The position numbers and the translations under genes are program-made. A stretch of DNA of 64,000 nt, taken from Capsicum annuum (taxonomy: Eukaryota; Streptophyta; Magnoliopsida; Solanales; Solanaceae). Below the pieces are notes generated by a model. That model saw only the letters and a list, made by a program, of their open reading frames with translations. It had not been told where the DNA came from and made no database searches. Shown here piece by piece: positions 1 through 12,130 of the stretch (positions within the stretch are counted from its first letter, which is position 1; every line of letters starts with the position of its first letter). The DNA lies in NCBI RefSeq assembly GCF_002878395.1, contig NC_061111.1, forward strand, positions 28,630,875-28,694,874, read 5' to 3'.

Positions 1-148
1 GTTAAGCTTAGAATTTTTTTCGGGTCGTACAAATGCTCGACAGCCTCCTGATTATAAGTATGGTGCACACCACACCCATAATCAAGACTCTACTAGACAC
101 GGCTTCGTAGACACCCTACGACCATGAACCATGCTATGATACTAATAT
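1..148 (-). mobile_element. GYP1 leader and primer-binding site
   Basis: Read on the minus strand, this is the untranslated leader just inside the 5' LTR of a Tekay/Del-like gypsy element. A degenerate initiator-Met tRNA primer site lies at 131-144 (minus strand tagtatcatagcat against the usual tggtatcagagc). The rest resembles the leaders of GYP3, GYP4 and GYP5, including the stretch 'ctagtagagtctt' and a 'gtgtggtgtgcacca' type segment. The gag gene would lie to the left, outside the window. Confidence 0.7.
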
Positions 149-2450
149 TATCATGATCTGATCCTAGGCCCTAACTGTGATGAGCATCCCGAAAAATGAA
201 GGCCTGAGAGACCTCTTAGTAGACTATCATAAGCATAATCCATACCCAGGTGTGGAAGATATAATGAATTTAAGCAAATCTTAAAATCAAATTATGCTAA
301 TAATATTATGACAATACAATAACCAAATGTTATCTATGAAGATTCTACTGAATACTAACTGTCTAGGCCGGGACAAGGCCCCAGCTGGACCATAAACTAA
401 AAAAATTAAATATGAATAAATCCCCTCATAAAGATGGATGGCTCACCAACTCTATCATTAGCCCAAATATTTTTTGGATGTGATGGACCACGAGGCTGTG
501 ACTTAGAACCTGTATTATAAGGGTCAATACTTTGAAAGTATTAGTATGTAGAACAATCCGAAAATAACATATATTTCATGTAAAATAATTGAGAGCATTG
601 TGAAAATAATTTAGCATAATATATATACATATATATATATATATTTATTTATATATATATATATGAAAAGAAATGGGCATAATTTAAAATGGAAACCATG
701 ATCATTCTTGAAAATGTAAATAAACTCTTTGTGTTATTTATGGACTAGATGGCATCCTGACCTCATCACCCACAGGCTATATGGGTTCTCCCTAAACTCG
801 ACAGTCAAGCCTCCAATCAAAGTTTGCTGCAAGGATTGGTATTTTGCGTAACACATGTTACTATACAGTAATTATCACTCTTTTGAGATAAAATACCATA
901 GTCGTCTCTCTTTTGGGACAACCTATGATAAAAACTCATATCCATAAAATACAATTTTAGTCCATGAGTTATCTGAACTTGTGCCTTCTCGTTTTTCCAT
1001 CTAGCCCTCTTTGAGCCCAGTTTTAGCCTTTTAAAACCATGCTTTGTGCTTATAACATTCTTTATTTAATTTTAAGGGCATTTTATAATTGGTATAGTCT
1101 TACATAAACTTGCAAGCCATGTCATATCATATCATATTATGTCCATATCCCTGTTCATTCAAAAGTATGTTAATGACCACCCAAAAGATTTAAACATCAC
1201 ATGAGAGTTCTTATTTCAAATAGCATGTGAGAACTTATGTAAAACACTCTCTTTCCAATACTTTAACATGTGTTTGACAATTCATACATAAAACATATAC
1301 AAATCCTTATTTGGAAACAAGAGCATTTAGAATAACAATCACCTCTATGAAAAATATGTAAAATAACCATGCATAAAAGGTAAAGAGGTATTTAAAACTA
1401 AAGAATTACCATCATTTATAAAACAGCCCCAACACTAGTCATACATAAATCTCATGATAAAAAAAGGGTACTTATAGTTCATTCTCTCAAACAAATTTCA
1501 CGTTTTACAACCTATTAAGACCATAAATTTTATCATGTGAGGGGGATTTCGTAAATCATGCTCTTAAATCACCTTTCAAAACTCATAACATATGTATACA
1601 TAATCATGACTCAAGTTAATGGAAACCTCCCTAGTAATTTTATAATTTGATTAAAAGTGGGTTCATGATGCATGCTCTTCAAACAATTTCCCAAAAATCA
1701 TCACATATAAATACATATACTTTTTTAAAACTTGTTAAAAAATTAAAATTATGCCCATGAGAGTTAGGATAGTCCCATATACCTTTTAACAGAGAAAGAT
1801 TGAAGAATAACTTTAAGTTTTGAATCACAAGTTGTAGAATTGATGAATCCCTTCTTGATGTTCTTGAGAGAAAGAGAATGAGGGTTCAGGGGATTTCAAT
1901 TGATTTTGGAATGATCTTAGGGTTATAATATGGATTGGAGGGGTTTTGGGAGGGGGGGTTTAAAGGACCTTTTTGCCCTTAATTTAACGTAGGAAAATGT
2001 ATTTTAACGTTTAGGAAATGAGGTTTGTGCCATAAACCCAAACGCGGTGTCGGATCATTGCCTCATGAACCCAACACAAAGATCCAACATTGCCTCTCCA
2101 CCCCGATCACGAACCCTGGATAGTGTCTCACTAAAATACTCATAACTTTTGTTTTAGAACTCAAATAGACAAATGGTCAATCGCGATGGAAAGTGGACTG
2201 GATAAAATTTAATGAGACACAAAACCTGTTATATTCTAAGAGTAATGGTAAGAAAATTCTCATACTAAAATTCAATATATAGGAAAGTGCTCAACTTAAC
2301 TTTGAGATAGGAGAAACTTATGACTTATATTCATCTGCAAAGATGTTTCCATACTAAAATAATAGTTATTCACACTTATATCTCAATTGAATTCATTGGG
2401 TTTGTGGCCATATACATAGGAAGGATAGTTCAAACCCTAGCCTAAAAAAG
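149..2450 (-). repeat. GYP1 5' LTR
   Basis: LTR of a minus-strand gypsy element. The inner edge at about 149 is set by the adjacent primer site and by alignment with the GYP5 LTR end: the shared block gtgatgagcatccc (177-190) is the complement of gggatgcccatcac in GYP5. The LTR holds an AT microsatellite at the place where the GYP5 LTR has one, and a purine/pyrimidine stretch near 1880-2000 typical of a transcribed LTR region. The outer edge at about 2450 is an estimate; I could not find a clean terminal dinucleotide or target duplication. Confidence 0.65.
618..664. repeat. AT dinucleotide microsatellite in the GYP1 LTR
   Basis: A run of alternating TA, interrupted once by ttatttat. GYP5 (48208-48233) and GYP6 (63170-63184) have the same type of tract inside related LTRs. 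Confidence 0.9.
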
Positions 2451-2590
2451 TGGTGAGTTACAATCATCAAAATCAAAGTGATAAAAAAGTCTAAGGGAAC
2501 TATTTGTAGTCATTGCCTTTATAAAAATAATCTATTACAAAAATAGCCCAAAAGTGACTATTTTACAAATAACCCACAAAGTACCTTCTT

Positions 2591-2866
2591 GATTTCCCGA
2601 ATGGCACCATGATTGCTGTTAAACTTTTACATGAGCCAATAAATCTGACAGATAGAAGAAGAATCTAGAAGGAAGGAATTTCAGTAACTAAATTTGTTAT
2701 GTACATTGAGTTGCTAATACAGGCTATTTATAACAAATTTGGCTCTTTGAGATCGTTGTATAATGACAACTGTCACCTCTAACTAACTAACACAAAAACA
2801 CACTTATAGTGTGCACTAACAAGCTTTAACTCCATCAACTTGACAACAAACTCTCTTACCTCAACA
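2591..2866 (-). repeat. COP1 3' LTR
   Basis: On the minus strand the LTR begins TGTTGAGG directly after a purine tract (cttggggagag), the usual copia polypurine-tract/LTR junction, which fixes the right edge at 2866. It matches the COP1 5' LTR at 33585-33876 over most of its length. The left edge is approximate because the two copies diverge left of about 2620. Confidence 0.75.
2724..2732 (-). promoter_or_regulatory. TATA box in the COP1 3' LTR
   Basis: The minus strand reads TATAAATAG and is conserved at the matching site of the 5' LTR (33732-33740). This is the expected Pol II TATA element of a copia LTR, about 135 bp into the LTR. Confidence 0.6.
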
Positions 2867-4697
2867 CTCTCCCCAAGTTGATGGCTTGAAGACGAATTCA
2901 TTCCCAGCTGGTTGAGCAAATACTCATGTTGGTTTCTTCCCAAGGCTTTCATGAGAATGTCTACAAATTGTTCTTTAGAGTTCATATGGTTAGTCTTGAT
3001 CATGTTTTTGTTAATTCTTTCACTCTCAAAGTTCATTTATGTCAATGTTTTTTGTCCTCTCATGAAATATAGGATTAACTGCAATCTGTATAGCTACCTT
3101 GTTGTCACACATTAACTCTATTAGATATTTAATTTGAACTCTCAGTTCTTGAAATAAACTAGTAACCATGTAACTTTAACACTGCATATAGCTATGCTTC
3201 TACCAAGCTTTTGGAGACAGCCTCATGTTTCTTTGACTTTCAAGAGATTAGAATATTTCCAAACTTTAATACATATCCTATAATTGACCTTCTTGTTTGC
3301 AAGAAAGCACCCTAATTAGAGTCACATGGGAAGTTAACTTATTAGTGGATTCTGCAGTTATAAATAGTCCTAGACTAGGACTTGTTTTATATATCTCATA
3401 GCTGTTAAAGCAGCTTCCATATATGATGTCTTTGAATAGTGGATATACTAACTTAAAATATATACTACACATGACAAGTTTGGTCAAGTCATGGTAAGAT
3501 ATAGCAACCTTCCCACTAACTTGTGATAGAATGTTGGATCCTTAGGGACTGCATTATTTGGTGCTCCATTGGAAATATGATCATAATATTCCACTGAAGT
3601 TAACTTCTAGCTTACTTCAAGTGGAGTACCAATAGGCCTTGATCCACTCAAAACAACCTCAGAAATATGCTCAAGAAATCTTTTCTTTAGCTTAAAACTA
3701 TTTCCTCTTTGGATCTGGCTACTTCTATCCCCAAGAAGTACTTCAAGTCTCCAAGGTCTTTCATTTTGAACTTGTGTTATAGGTCTATTCTTGCTTGATT
3801 TATTAAGACCGTGTTGTTCCCAGTAACTAATATATCATCCAAATAGACCAAAATGACCACTATGTCAACACGTGACTTTTGAGTGAACAGAAAATAGTTA
3901 GAATGACTTTTAACAAACCTCATTTATGAGAATGCGTCAGCTAACTTTTTGTTCCACTATCTAGGGGCTTGTCTTAAGCCGTATAGGGACTTGTGTAGTT
4001 TGTTCACCTTCTCAGTCTCCTATTGTATGCTAAAAACCATCAAGAATCTATATGTAATCTTATCACCATTGAGGAAAGCATTGTGGACATCCATCTTAAA
4101 GATGCAATACTTTCTAGAAGCATCAAGAGTAATAAGGGACCTCACAGTCACCATCTTAGAAATTGGAAAAAAAGTATCTGAGTAATCCACCCCAACCTTT
4201 TGACTATAGCCCTTGGCTACTAGTCTAGCCTTGTACCTTCATACTTCCTAAGAGGCTTTATTTGTAACCTTATACAACCACATACATCCACTAGGAACAT
4301 TTCCAGCAGGAAAATCTACAATAGACCAGGTTTTGTTTTCTTCAAGGGCTTGAATCTCCACTTTCATAGTTTTAATCCAAGATGGATCTTTTGAAGCTTC
4401 AAGAAATGAAGATTGTTCAGGAATAGAGGAATACACTGATAAAGCATGAATGTAATAGGGTGATAAGCAAGAGTAAGACGTATAGGAAGATATAGGATAT
4501 AAACACTAATGAAATGAAGTAGACTTAGAGGTAATAACGTCATGCATCCATATGGGAAGATGTTTTGTTCTAGTGGATTTTCTAAGGGTGGAAGGATGAG
4601 AAAGAACTGATAGGATGGGGAACTGAGGAAGAGGTTGAGAGGAATTAGAATGATGTAAAGATTAGGAAGAACTAGCCTCAGGTTTCTGTATAGGAGG
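2867..4697 (-). pseudogene. COP1 reverse transcriptase and RNase H (decayed)
   Basis: The 3' half of a copia polyprotein, which would copy RNA to DNA and degrade the RNA strand in the virus-like particle. Going leftwards on the minus strand: the linker upstream of RT with 'RKSTRTKHLPIW'; the RT start ('KDPSWIKTMKVEIQALEENK', then 'GC.W.YKV'); 'LHKSLYGLRQAPR'; the active-site YLDD at 3834-3845, intact; 'DLGDLKYFLGIEVARSK'; RNase H with 'AESTNKLTSH' and 'QTRRSIIGYV'; and the C-terminal 'ADIL'-like 'VDILMKALGRNQHEYLLNQL' before the purine tract. Many in-frame stops and frameshifts make it non-functional. It stops at 4697, where the GYP2 LTR begins. Confidence 0.88.
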
Positions 4698-4810
4698 CGT
4701 AACACCCTGGAACATCCCCTGGACGTAACAAGGTAACTAGGACTATGAATCTCCCCAAACTAATGCTTAAGATCTGTATAACATGAAACTTATATAGAAA
4801 GTAGACTAAC
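4698..4810 (-). repeat. GYP2 3' LTR, terminal part
   Basis: The last about 110 bp of the LTR, beginning (plus strand) cgtaacaccctgg where an intact end would read tgtaacacc. It abuts the COP1 pol sequence on the left and ATH1 on the right, and continues at 27268. Confidence 0.5.
4806..4810. repeat. ATH1 target-site duplication, left copy
   Basis: ctaac immediately before the ATH1 5' LTR. The right copy at 27263-27267 is caaac, one mismatch from it. Confidence 0.7.
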
Positions 4811-6235
4811 TGATTTTCTGGCTTTTGACTAAACATATTAGGCCCTTTTCTTAGGATAATTGTGTGTTTTCAAACAACTATTCTTGTATTTAACATGGTA
4901 TTTTAGTGTTTTCAGGTTAAGAACTGAGTTTGAAGAATAACTTGGACAAACTGAGGAAAATAAAGGAAAAATTATTAGGGACGACTCTAGGCGATGGACT
5001 GATGACTCTGCGACGAACCATCATTTTAAACCGTCGTAAGAAATAGAATGAGGAAACACTGGGAGTCATGTGATGGTACAGGCGATGGACCATCGACTCT
5101 GTGATGAGAATTCGGCTTAAATCGTTACAAAAAAATAGAACATAAAATAGAATCACTAGAGATCTATCGATGGTCTAGGCGACGGAGCATCGGCCCTACG
5201 ATGAACCATCGCTTGATCTATCAAACATGAAGTGGAAAATCTGAGTTTGAATTTAAGAACCCCAATTCTAAAATCATATAACTAACAAGTATTAGGGTTT
5301 ATTTCATATCTTTGGTCATTAGTTTCATACTTTCTTCTCTATTTAAGAGCTATGTAATAATTTTTATTGAGATTGAATATAGAGATTGAGATCTGATTAT
5401 TAGTTTTTATATTTTCCTTTAAAGATTGAGAAGAACAATATATTGTGACATTTGTAAGTTCTATATCGAAGGTATTTATGAACATCAATATATCTTTGAT
5501 TTATTACATGGAGATGAGTAGCTAAACTCCCATAACTAGGATTATGGGAGCCTTGATGTAGAAAATTGTTTGGGGTTATGAATCAGTTTGATTTCTAACG
5601 TCTATCAAAATTGCAATGAATCTTTCTTTATTATAATGACATCTCTTGGTTGAAAACTTGAGAAGTGATCACATGAACACCTTTTTTCTGACAAGAAAGT
5701 GGATGTTAGGAAAAGAAGTGATTCACATAAAATCCATAGGTTTACCCTTTGGGTAAATGGGTTGATGCCTTAACAAGATTAACTCTCATGAGAGTGTTAT
5801 TGAATAATTCATGAATCCTTTAAGTTTGAGAGAAGTAAAGGGTGAAACACTCATTAGGTTGAGAAACACGTGGGTAATTCTTAGAATCCAATAAATCTTG
5901 CAATTGAATACATAAGATAGAATTCGAGCACAAATTCACAACCCTAACTGTTTGGACATCTTGGTGAGCATAAATTTAGTTAATTCATTCTCACCGAAAT
6001 TAGATCTACATTAACTCTCATTAGCTGGACCTTTGTGTGATACAACTAAGAAAGAATATTGTTAACATGCAAAACCCCATTTTACTCAGGAACCTTAGAT
6101 CAATAGTCTAATAATAGTCACAATACTTAGTGAACACAGTATTCCCTATTGGATTCGACACCCAACCCAGTTGCGTTCTATATTTGTCAGCGATCACTTA
6201 CCCCCTTATAAGAGAGGTGTAATTTAGGCATATCA
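4811..6235 (+). repeat. ATH1 5' LTR
   Basis: Starts tgattttctggc and ends ggcatatca. The 3' LTR matches it along its whole length, including 'ttttgac.aaa.att.taggcccttttctta' type blocks near the start and 'cccaacccagttg' near the end. Its first 400 bp hold a cluster of short dyad motifs of the gatgga/tccatc and gacgg/ccgtc kind (4980-5220). Length 1425 bp, against 1499 bp for the 3' copy. Confidence 0.92.
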
Positions 6236-6240
6236 AATTT

Positions 6241-6258
6241 TGGCGCCGTTGTCGGGGA
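6241..6258 (+). other. ATH1 primer-binding site
   Basis: tggcgccgttgtcgggga, five bases after the LTR. This is the well-known primer site of Athila/Tat elements (commonly given as tggcgccgttgccgggga, matching the 3' end of a tRNA), with one change. Confidence 0.9.
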
Positions 6259-6363
6259 ATACAGTTGTCAATTAAGTTTGTGCTTGTTAATTGACTTTTG
6301 GTCAAGTTTCCCAAATTTTACTTTTGTTTATTGTTTTTGTTTTGTGCAGGGGAGTTATTGTGT

Positions 6364-7917
6364 ATGCCAAGTACAAGGAGATCGGGTGCACCATTATTAC
6401 CAATACATCCAAAACCACAGTTAATTGGAAGAATGGTAGATACCCAAGAGACTAAAAGACTAGCCGCTTTGGATAGAGCTAAACTAAATTAGCAGAATGA
6501 CGATCAATGGGCACGTCATCCTAATCCTGATGATGATGTTTCAGGGGATAACTACTTTTTAGATCCTATTAATCCAAGGCATGCAGAAAATATGGCTACA
6601 CTAGTGGATCAAAATGTAAATAGGCATTACTATTTTAGGGCAAGGCAAGAGTGTCAACCAGTGCAGTTTGATCCAAACGATGACGAAGATTGAATGGATG
6701 GAGTAGGTGCAACTAGAGCTATCATTCCTCCACCTTTAGCACCAGGAGCTAAATTTAATATTACTAGTACGATAATTCAAATCCTTTATCGTAAGGGGTT
6801 GTTCAGTGGTCTTCTTGAAGATGATCCAAACATCCATTTGGTAAATTTTATAACCATTTGCAAGTCTTTTAATAATCCAGGAGTGGGTTAGAATGCTATC
6901 TGCTTGTGTTTGTTTTTGTTGTCTCTATCTAAGGAGGCGACACTATGGTTAAACGAACTAACTCCTGACTCTATAACCAACTAGAGACATTTGGAAGAGA
7001 CTTTCCAAGAAAGGTTATTTCCACCCTCTAAAAGGGTATAATTTAGGGATAAAATTATTAACTTTCGACAGCTTCCCACTGAAGCTCTTTATGAGACCTG
7101 GGGTAGGATTAAAAAGAAGCTGAGGCAATTCCCGAACCATAACAAGATGGACTTTTGTTTAATAGAGACTCTTTATTGAGCTTTGAATTCTATTATGAAG
7201 CCAATTGTGGATAATGCTATAGGAGGGACATTTGTTGACCTTACTTTTCTAGATGCGTCAGAGATGCTTAATCAGATGACCAAATAGAGTAGAACTTGGC
7301 TTACCAAGGATTTTATGGTAGCAAGCCTTACTATGTCTTGTATTATGACTACAAAGCAACGCAAGAAGTAGGAAGAACATGAACAGCATATGGAATATTA
7401 AAGACACAGATGGATTTTTGAGTAAGCATTTATTTTTGGAAAAATAAAGAAGGTGAATGTTGTTGCATCCTAGGGAAGAGCTTTTTTTTTAATTTGGAAG
7501 AAAAGGCAAACCATCTAAATAATCAGGGGGTTTTTGAGGTAGTATCCAAGGAAATCAAGGTCGAAACTATTATGATAATCCTGGTTACTAGGATAGAGAT
7601 CAAGGGAACTGGAAGAGCAAAACTAATAGGAGTGGAGTATGTGTACCTCATGGAAGTAGAGATAATACTGTAACCAGCTCTGCAAGATTTCTATGGAGGA
7701 CATGATGTATAAATTATTAAAGGGAGTTGAGACTACCAACTCTAGGGTGACTACTATGAAAAGTGATTTGTTTTCCATGAGTCAGTTTGTAAACTCATAC
7801 TATACTTCTATCAAGCAGTTGGAGCAGCAGATGAATTAACTTCTAGTAGCATTAAATCAATAGAAGAGAGGAAATTTTCCAAGTAATACAGTTTAGAATC
7901 TTCGAAATAATGGCTCC
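6364..7917 (+). pseudogene. ATH1 gag (decayed)
   Basis: Structural protein that would form the particle shell. The likely start is the ATG at 6364 ('MPSTRRSGAPLLPIHPK'). The capsid region is recognisable: 'IIPPPLAPGAKF', 'GLLEDDPNIHLVNFITICKS', 'LSKEATLWLNEL', 'ETFQERLFPPSKR', 'FRQLPTEALYETWGRIKK', 'FLDASEMLNQMTK'. This is the Athila gag order and also matches ATH2 gag. Stops break it at several sites, including 6490, 6691 and 6888, and one frameshift lies near 6890. The nucleocapsid part (7400-7900) is badly decayed and I see no intact zinc knuckle. It is probably the N-terminal part of a gag-pol polyprotein. Confidence 0.85.
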
Positions 7918-7920
7918 TGC

Positions 7921-9060
7921 ATGGCAATTACCACACTGAATAGTAAGGTTTTACAATGCCCGTTTGTGGGTAAAGCTATGATTGCAGAGGATATTGAGCA
8001 TGGAGAAACTTATTTAGTGGAGTTTGAGAAACTAGATGAAGTTAATGATAATACACCATCCAACCATCAGCAGGTTGATGAGTTAGAGAAGAGCAAGGAA
8101 AAAGAGACCAAAGTGGGGGTTACTACAATCCCAAAACCACCTTCTCCATTTCTCTTTCGATTAGAAAAGAAGGCCGACGACATAAAGTTTGGCAAGTTTA
8201 TGTCCATGCTTAAGCAATTGACAATCAAATTTCCATTGGTAAAGGCATTGTAGCAAATTCACGGGAGCATAAAGTTCATGAAAAACCATGTTACAAAGAA
8301 GCAAATAGTTATTTATGAGATGGTTGACAATCTCCATCACTGTGGTACTATTTCCACAAGGTCGTAGGTGCAGAAGAAGGCCGACCTGGGAGCATTTACC
8401 ATCCTATGCACTATTGGGCCTCTTGATTTTGTAAAGGCTCTATGTGATTTGGGGGCCAGTATCAACTTGATGCCACTTGCTGTGTATACGAAACGAGGTT
8501 TGGGGGATCCCACTCCCATAAATATGAGATTAGTTATGGCAGACAGGTCTATTAAGTGGCTTATGGGGATTCTGTATGATGTATTAGTTAAGAGGGCCAG
8601 TTTCATATTTCCAGCTGATTTGGTCATTGTTGATTGCAAGGTGAAGTTCTAGGTGCCTATAAACTTTGGCAGACCTTTACGCCCAATCGGGAGTGTGCCT
8701 ATTGATGTAAAGGAAAATGAACTACTATTCAGGATGAATGATGAAGTAGTTTAATTTGATGTATGCCAGTCTATGAAACAACATAAAGATGAGAGCGTAT
8801 TTTCTATTGTAGATGTGTATTATAAGGTGGAGATAGAAGTACCTATAGAGAAAAAATTTGTTGTGGAGACTTTAGCTGTCGTATTAATGAATTTTGATCA
8901 AGATGGTATTGAATATTATGAGGAGACTGTATGTACCTTGATAGGCGTGGGGTCTTATTATTATGCATTCAAAAATCTAGATTTGGACTTGAAAAATCGT
9001 CCAAGTCCACTAGCCAAGACGTCAATTGAAGAGCTACCTACTTTGGAGTAGAAAGAGTTT
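7921..9060 (+). pseudogene. ATH1 linker and aspartic protease (decayed)
   Basis: This region would cut the gag-pol polyprotein. An acidic/basic linker (7921-8253) ends 'KFGKFMSMLKQLTIKFPLV', the segment that precedes the protease in Athila. The protease core follows: 'KKADLGAFTILCTIG', then 'LCDLGASINLMPLAVY' at about 8440-8490 with the Athila form of the active site (DLGAS), 'MADRSIKWLMGILYDVLVK', 'FIFPADLVIVD' and a 'GRP' flap-region remnant. Stops at about 8251, 8368 and 8650 interrupt it. ATH2 has the same protein at 44982-45482. Confidence 0.85.
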
Positions 9061-9488
9061 CCTGGTAATTTAAGGTATGTATTCTTTGGAAGTGGGAATA
9101 CACTACCGGTTATTATTTCTACTGACTTAGGTAAACAACAGGTGGAAGCCCTTATTTCTATTCTTAAGAGATATAAGAGGGCTTTTGGTTGGATGATTGT
9201 AGACATTATCGGCATTCCTTCTGGAATATGCACACATAAAATCTAGCTAGAGGAGGATTGCATCCAAACAATTTAGCATCAGCATCATCTAAACCCACCT
9301 ATGAAAGAGGTAGTGAGGAAATAAATCAATAAGTGGCTAGATGCAGGATTGGTATATCCCATCTCAGATTGTAATTAGGTAAGTCCTATTTAGTCCTTGC
9401 CTAAGAAAAGGGGCATAATAGTTATGGCTAATGAGAAGAACTATTTGATCGCACTCAGGACTTTTACTGGGTGGAGGGTGTGTATGGA
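9061..9488 (+). pseudogene. ATH1 reverse transcriptase, N-terminal part
   Basis: The start of the RT domain, ending exactly where GYP3 is inserted. Visible blocks are 'LRYVFFGSGNTLPVIIS', 'KRYKRAFGWMIVDI.GIPSG', 'LNPPMKEVVRK', 'KWLDAGLVYPISD', 'SPI.SLPKKRG', then 'TGWRVCMD'. The next codons of the conserved 'CMDYRKLN' motif are found at 18474 on the other side of GYP3, which proves the split. Several stops are present. Confidence 0.9.
9484..9488. repeat. GYP3 target-site duplication, left copy
   Basis: atgga immediately left of the GYP3 LTR. The identical atgga at 18474-18478 flanks the right LTR. Confidence 0.95.
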
Positions 9489-10392
9489 TGTAACACCCTA
9501 ATTTTCTGAACCGGAATGCTACACGGTGATCATGACCCCGAAGGACCACAAGCTAACCCATGACTGATATCTATACCTATACACTACATAATATAATATG
9601 AAAATGCATAAACATGTACTAAATGGCGATAAGGTTCAAATCTGAATAAACATCTGATAAGACAATATCTAAAAATGGTATAACAATACCAAAACAAATC
9701 TAAAATAACTGTCTGACATGCTATAGTCTGGAAAGCCTCTAAACTGTCTGAATAAGGAGTTGATGGGACATGTCACCAACTAACTCCATCTTGCAACTGA
9801 ACTAAAACAACAAATGAAGCAATAATCATATAATCCACGAATAAAAAGGACTCACTACAAATTTTGAACACTGGAATGCTACTGCTAATCTGGAGCTCGT
9901 GCCTCTGAACCTATGGTGTAACATAAGAGAAAGCACCATAGCAAAATGCATCAGTACATCTGAATGTACTGAGTATACGAGTGAGGTAGGCTAAATACAA
10001 AGGGTTATATGCATGAACAATGCTGACTAATATGAATGTGAGAATACATATATGCATACATAACTGTAAATGAACTCGTGGAGATACTAACTATTGAGTC
10101 TTAATACTGATAACATAAGTGTACTGGTACTAAGCTACTAAATAGATGAGCGACTATTTAAGATAGTTTGAATTATGAAGAACTGGTCTGGTTTACTATG
10201 TCTTACAGTCCTGAATCTGAATACTGATATCATGAATTTTGACAATTGATATAACAGATATATGAGTTTAGAAAACTGATATAACTGTGATGATCACCCT
10301 AACTGATATAACTGATACTGAGCGACTGCATCTGACAGTCTAAGTTCTGATGGAATTATTTGAGTTCTGTTTAATATGTAGTAACTGAATTT

Positions 10393-10949
10393 GAGATCAG
10401 TCCTATCTAGCGGGTGATCATGAGTATACTAATAATAAGGATGATTTGACTTAGTCTGAGATCAGTCCTATCTAGTGGGTGATCTTTAGGTCTAATGATT
10501 CTGATACTGATTAATCATAGTTGAGATCAGTCCGAGCTAATAGGTGATGTTGAAGTCTATTTACAATGATAAGTATTGGCTGAATCTAATAGTACTGAAT
10601 CTGTACTACAAAGTTGAGTTGACTGTGTCAAACAGTCCTGAATCTGTAACTGAAACTGTGGGATGTGTTCATCTAACAGACATGCCCCATGCTAAGCTGA
10701 CTGGGGTCCAATATTTTCCCTGACTGGAAGGGTCTCAATATCGCGCCACCAGTAAAGACATCTGTTGTGGAGTCAGTCCTAATCTAGAGGGTGACTCCTA
10801 GAATCAGTCCTATACATATAGAGGTTCTAACGGGTGAACCCTAAGTATGTCAGTCCTATCTAATGGGTGACATCTCGTACCTATGCTAGAAATGTAGTTT
10901 TGGAACTTAGGGATTGCTTCTAGGGATCTCAGTCCAATTCTAGCGGGTG
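10393..10949. repeat. Dispersed 20-bp motif array in the GYP3 3' LTR
   Basis: At least seven copies of CAGTCCTATCTAGCGGGTGA and variants, near 10398, 10462, 10527, 10773, 10804, 10851 and 10929. The first three are about 64 bp apart, the others irregular. The 5' LTR has the same set (about 16012-16563). Confidence 0.85.
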
Positions 10950-12130
10950 AGCCCCTATCCATAGGTTTGCTCAGTGCTGAATCCTACTCCCATCTGAAAG
11001 ACACTGAACTGAATAACTGGGCTAAACTAAATAACAGAACAGAACTGATTATTGGTGTATTGTTTAGCGGAGCTCAAACTGAGTTTACTTGTTTTTGATG
11101 ACGGATGTAATATATTGAGTTTTGAGGACTGATTAAGAGTACTGAAGTTACTGAGATTTACTGTGATTACTGAGGTTACTGAGCACTGAGATTACTGAGA
11201 ATACTGAACTACTGAGATTACTGAGTTTTCCTGAGTCACATGACTGACTGATTTCTATAGATCATGGCTTGACTGAGAGTATCGTGAAAACATAGCATGG
11301 CTCTAGGCACACAACTATATTGTTCGGGTACAAGTACACCCAGGACTCGATGGAAGGAAACTGACACACATGACTGACTTGATCATAAGATTGAAGTCCA
11401 CAATTCACATTATCATAAATAAAGGGTATTATACATCATGTGGTTCCTCAACATATCAAGCATGGTAGGGAGTGCATAGCTAACATGGACTTGTCATTTG
11501 TATATCATGGAATCATGTAAATATGAATTTCTAGCATCCTAGGCTTTTTATGAAACACCTTGTATGCATTCTTTAAGGCATAGGTGGATTTCATACTTGC
11601 ATTATATCAAACCACCTAAAGTTCGTGTTTTTCAACTAACAACCACATATATTCCATGAAAACACCTTTAGATATCATCTTGAAACTTAAACAACAATCA
11701 TCAACAAGTACATGCTCATATCACCACAAAAAGTTTACAAAATAACATTTAAAAGCATGATTCTTGAGCTCTATGAAAGAATTGAATCCATAGTTGAACA
11801 CTACACATACCTTAAAGCTTGATCCTTAAAGAGATCTAATGTTTCTGAAGGTTCCTAAAGAAATCCTTAGGCTTGCCCTTGATTTTTCTTGACTAGGGTT
11901 TAACCCCTTTGGGAAAGAATGTTCTTATTCCTAAGGAGATGATCTTGAGAGGAAACCCTAATCTTGTGGTTGAAAGCGTAAGAGAGGGTTTTTGAGATGC
12001 TTAACTAAAGTAAAATGGGAAAAACTATTCCTCTTTAGGGTTATAAGTTGTGGAAAGTAAAGGTAAAAGTCCAGAATACCCTTATGAAATAAATTCCCAG
12101 TTGCTGAAAATAATAGCTGACGATATTTGT

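Noticed and set aside
4364..4705. A 113-codon Leu-rich frame on the minus strand
   Set aside because: It is a shifted frame over the COP1 pol linker; the other frame reads 'RKSTRTKHLPIW' and belongs to copia.
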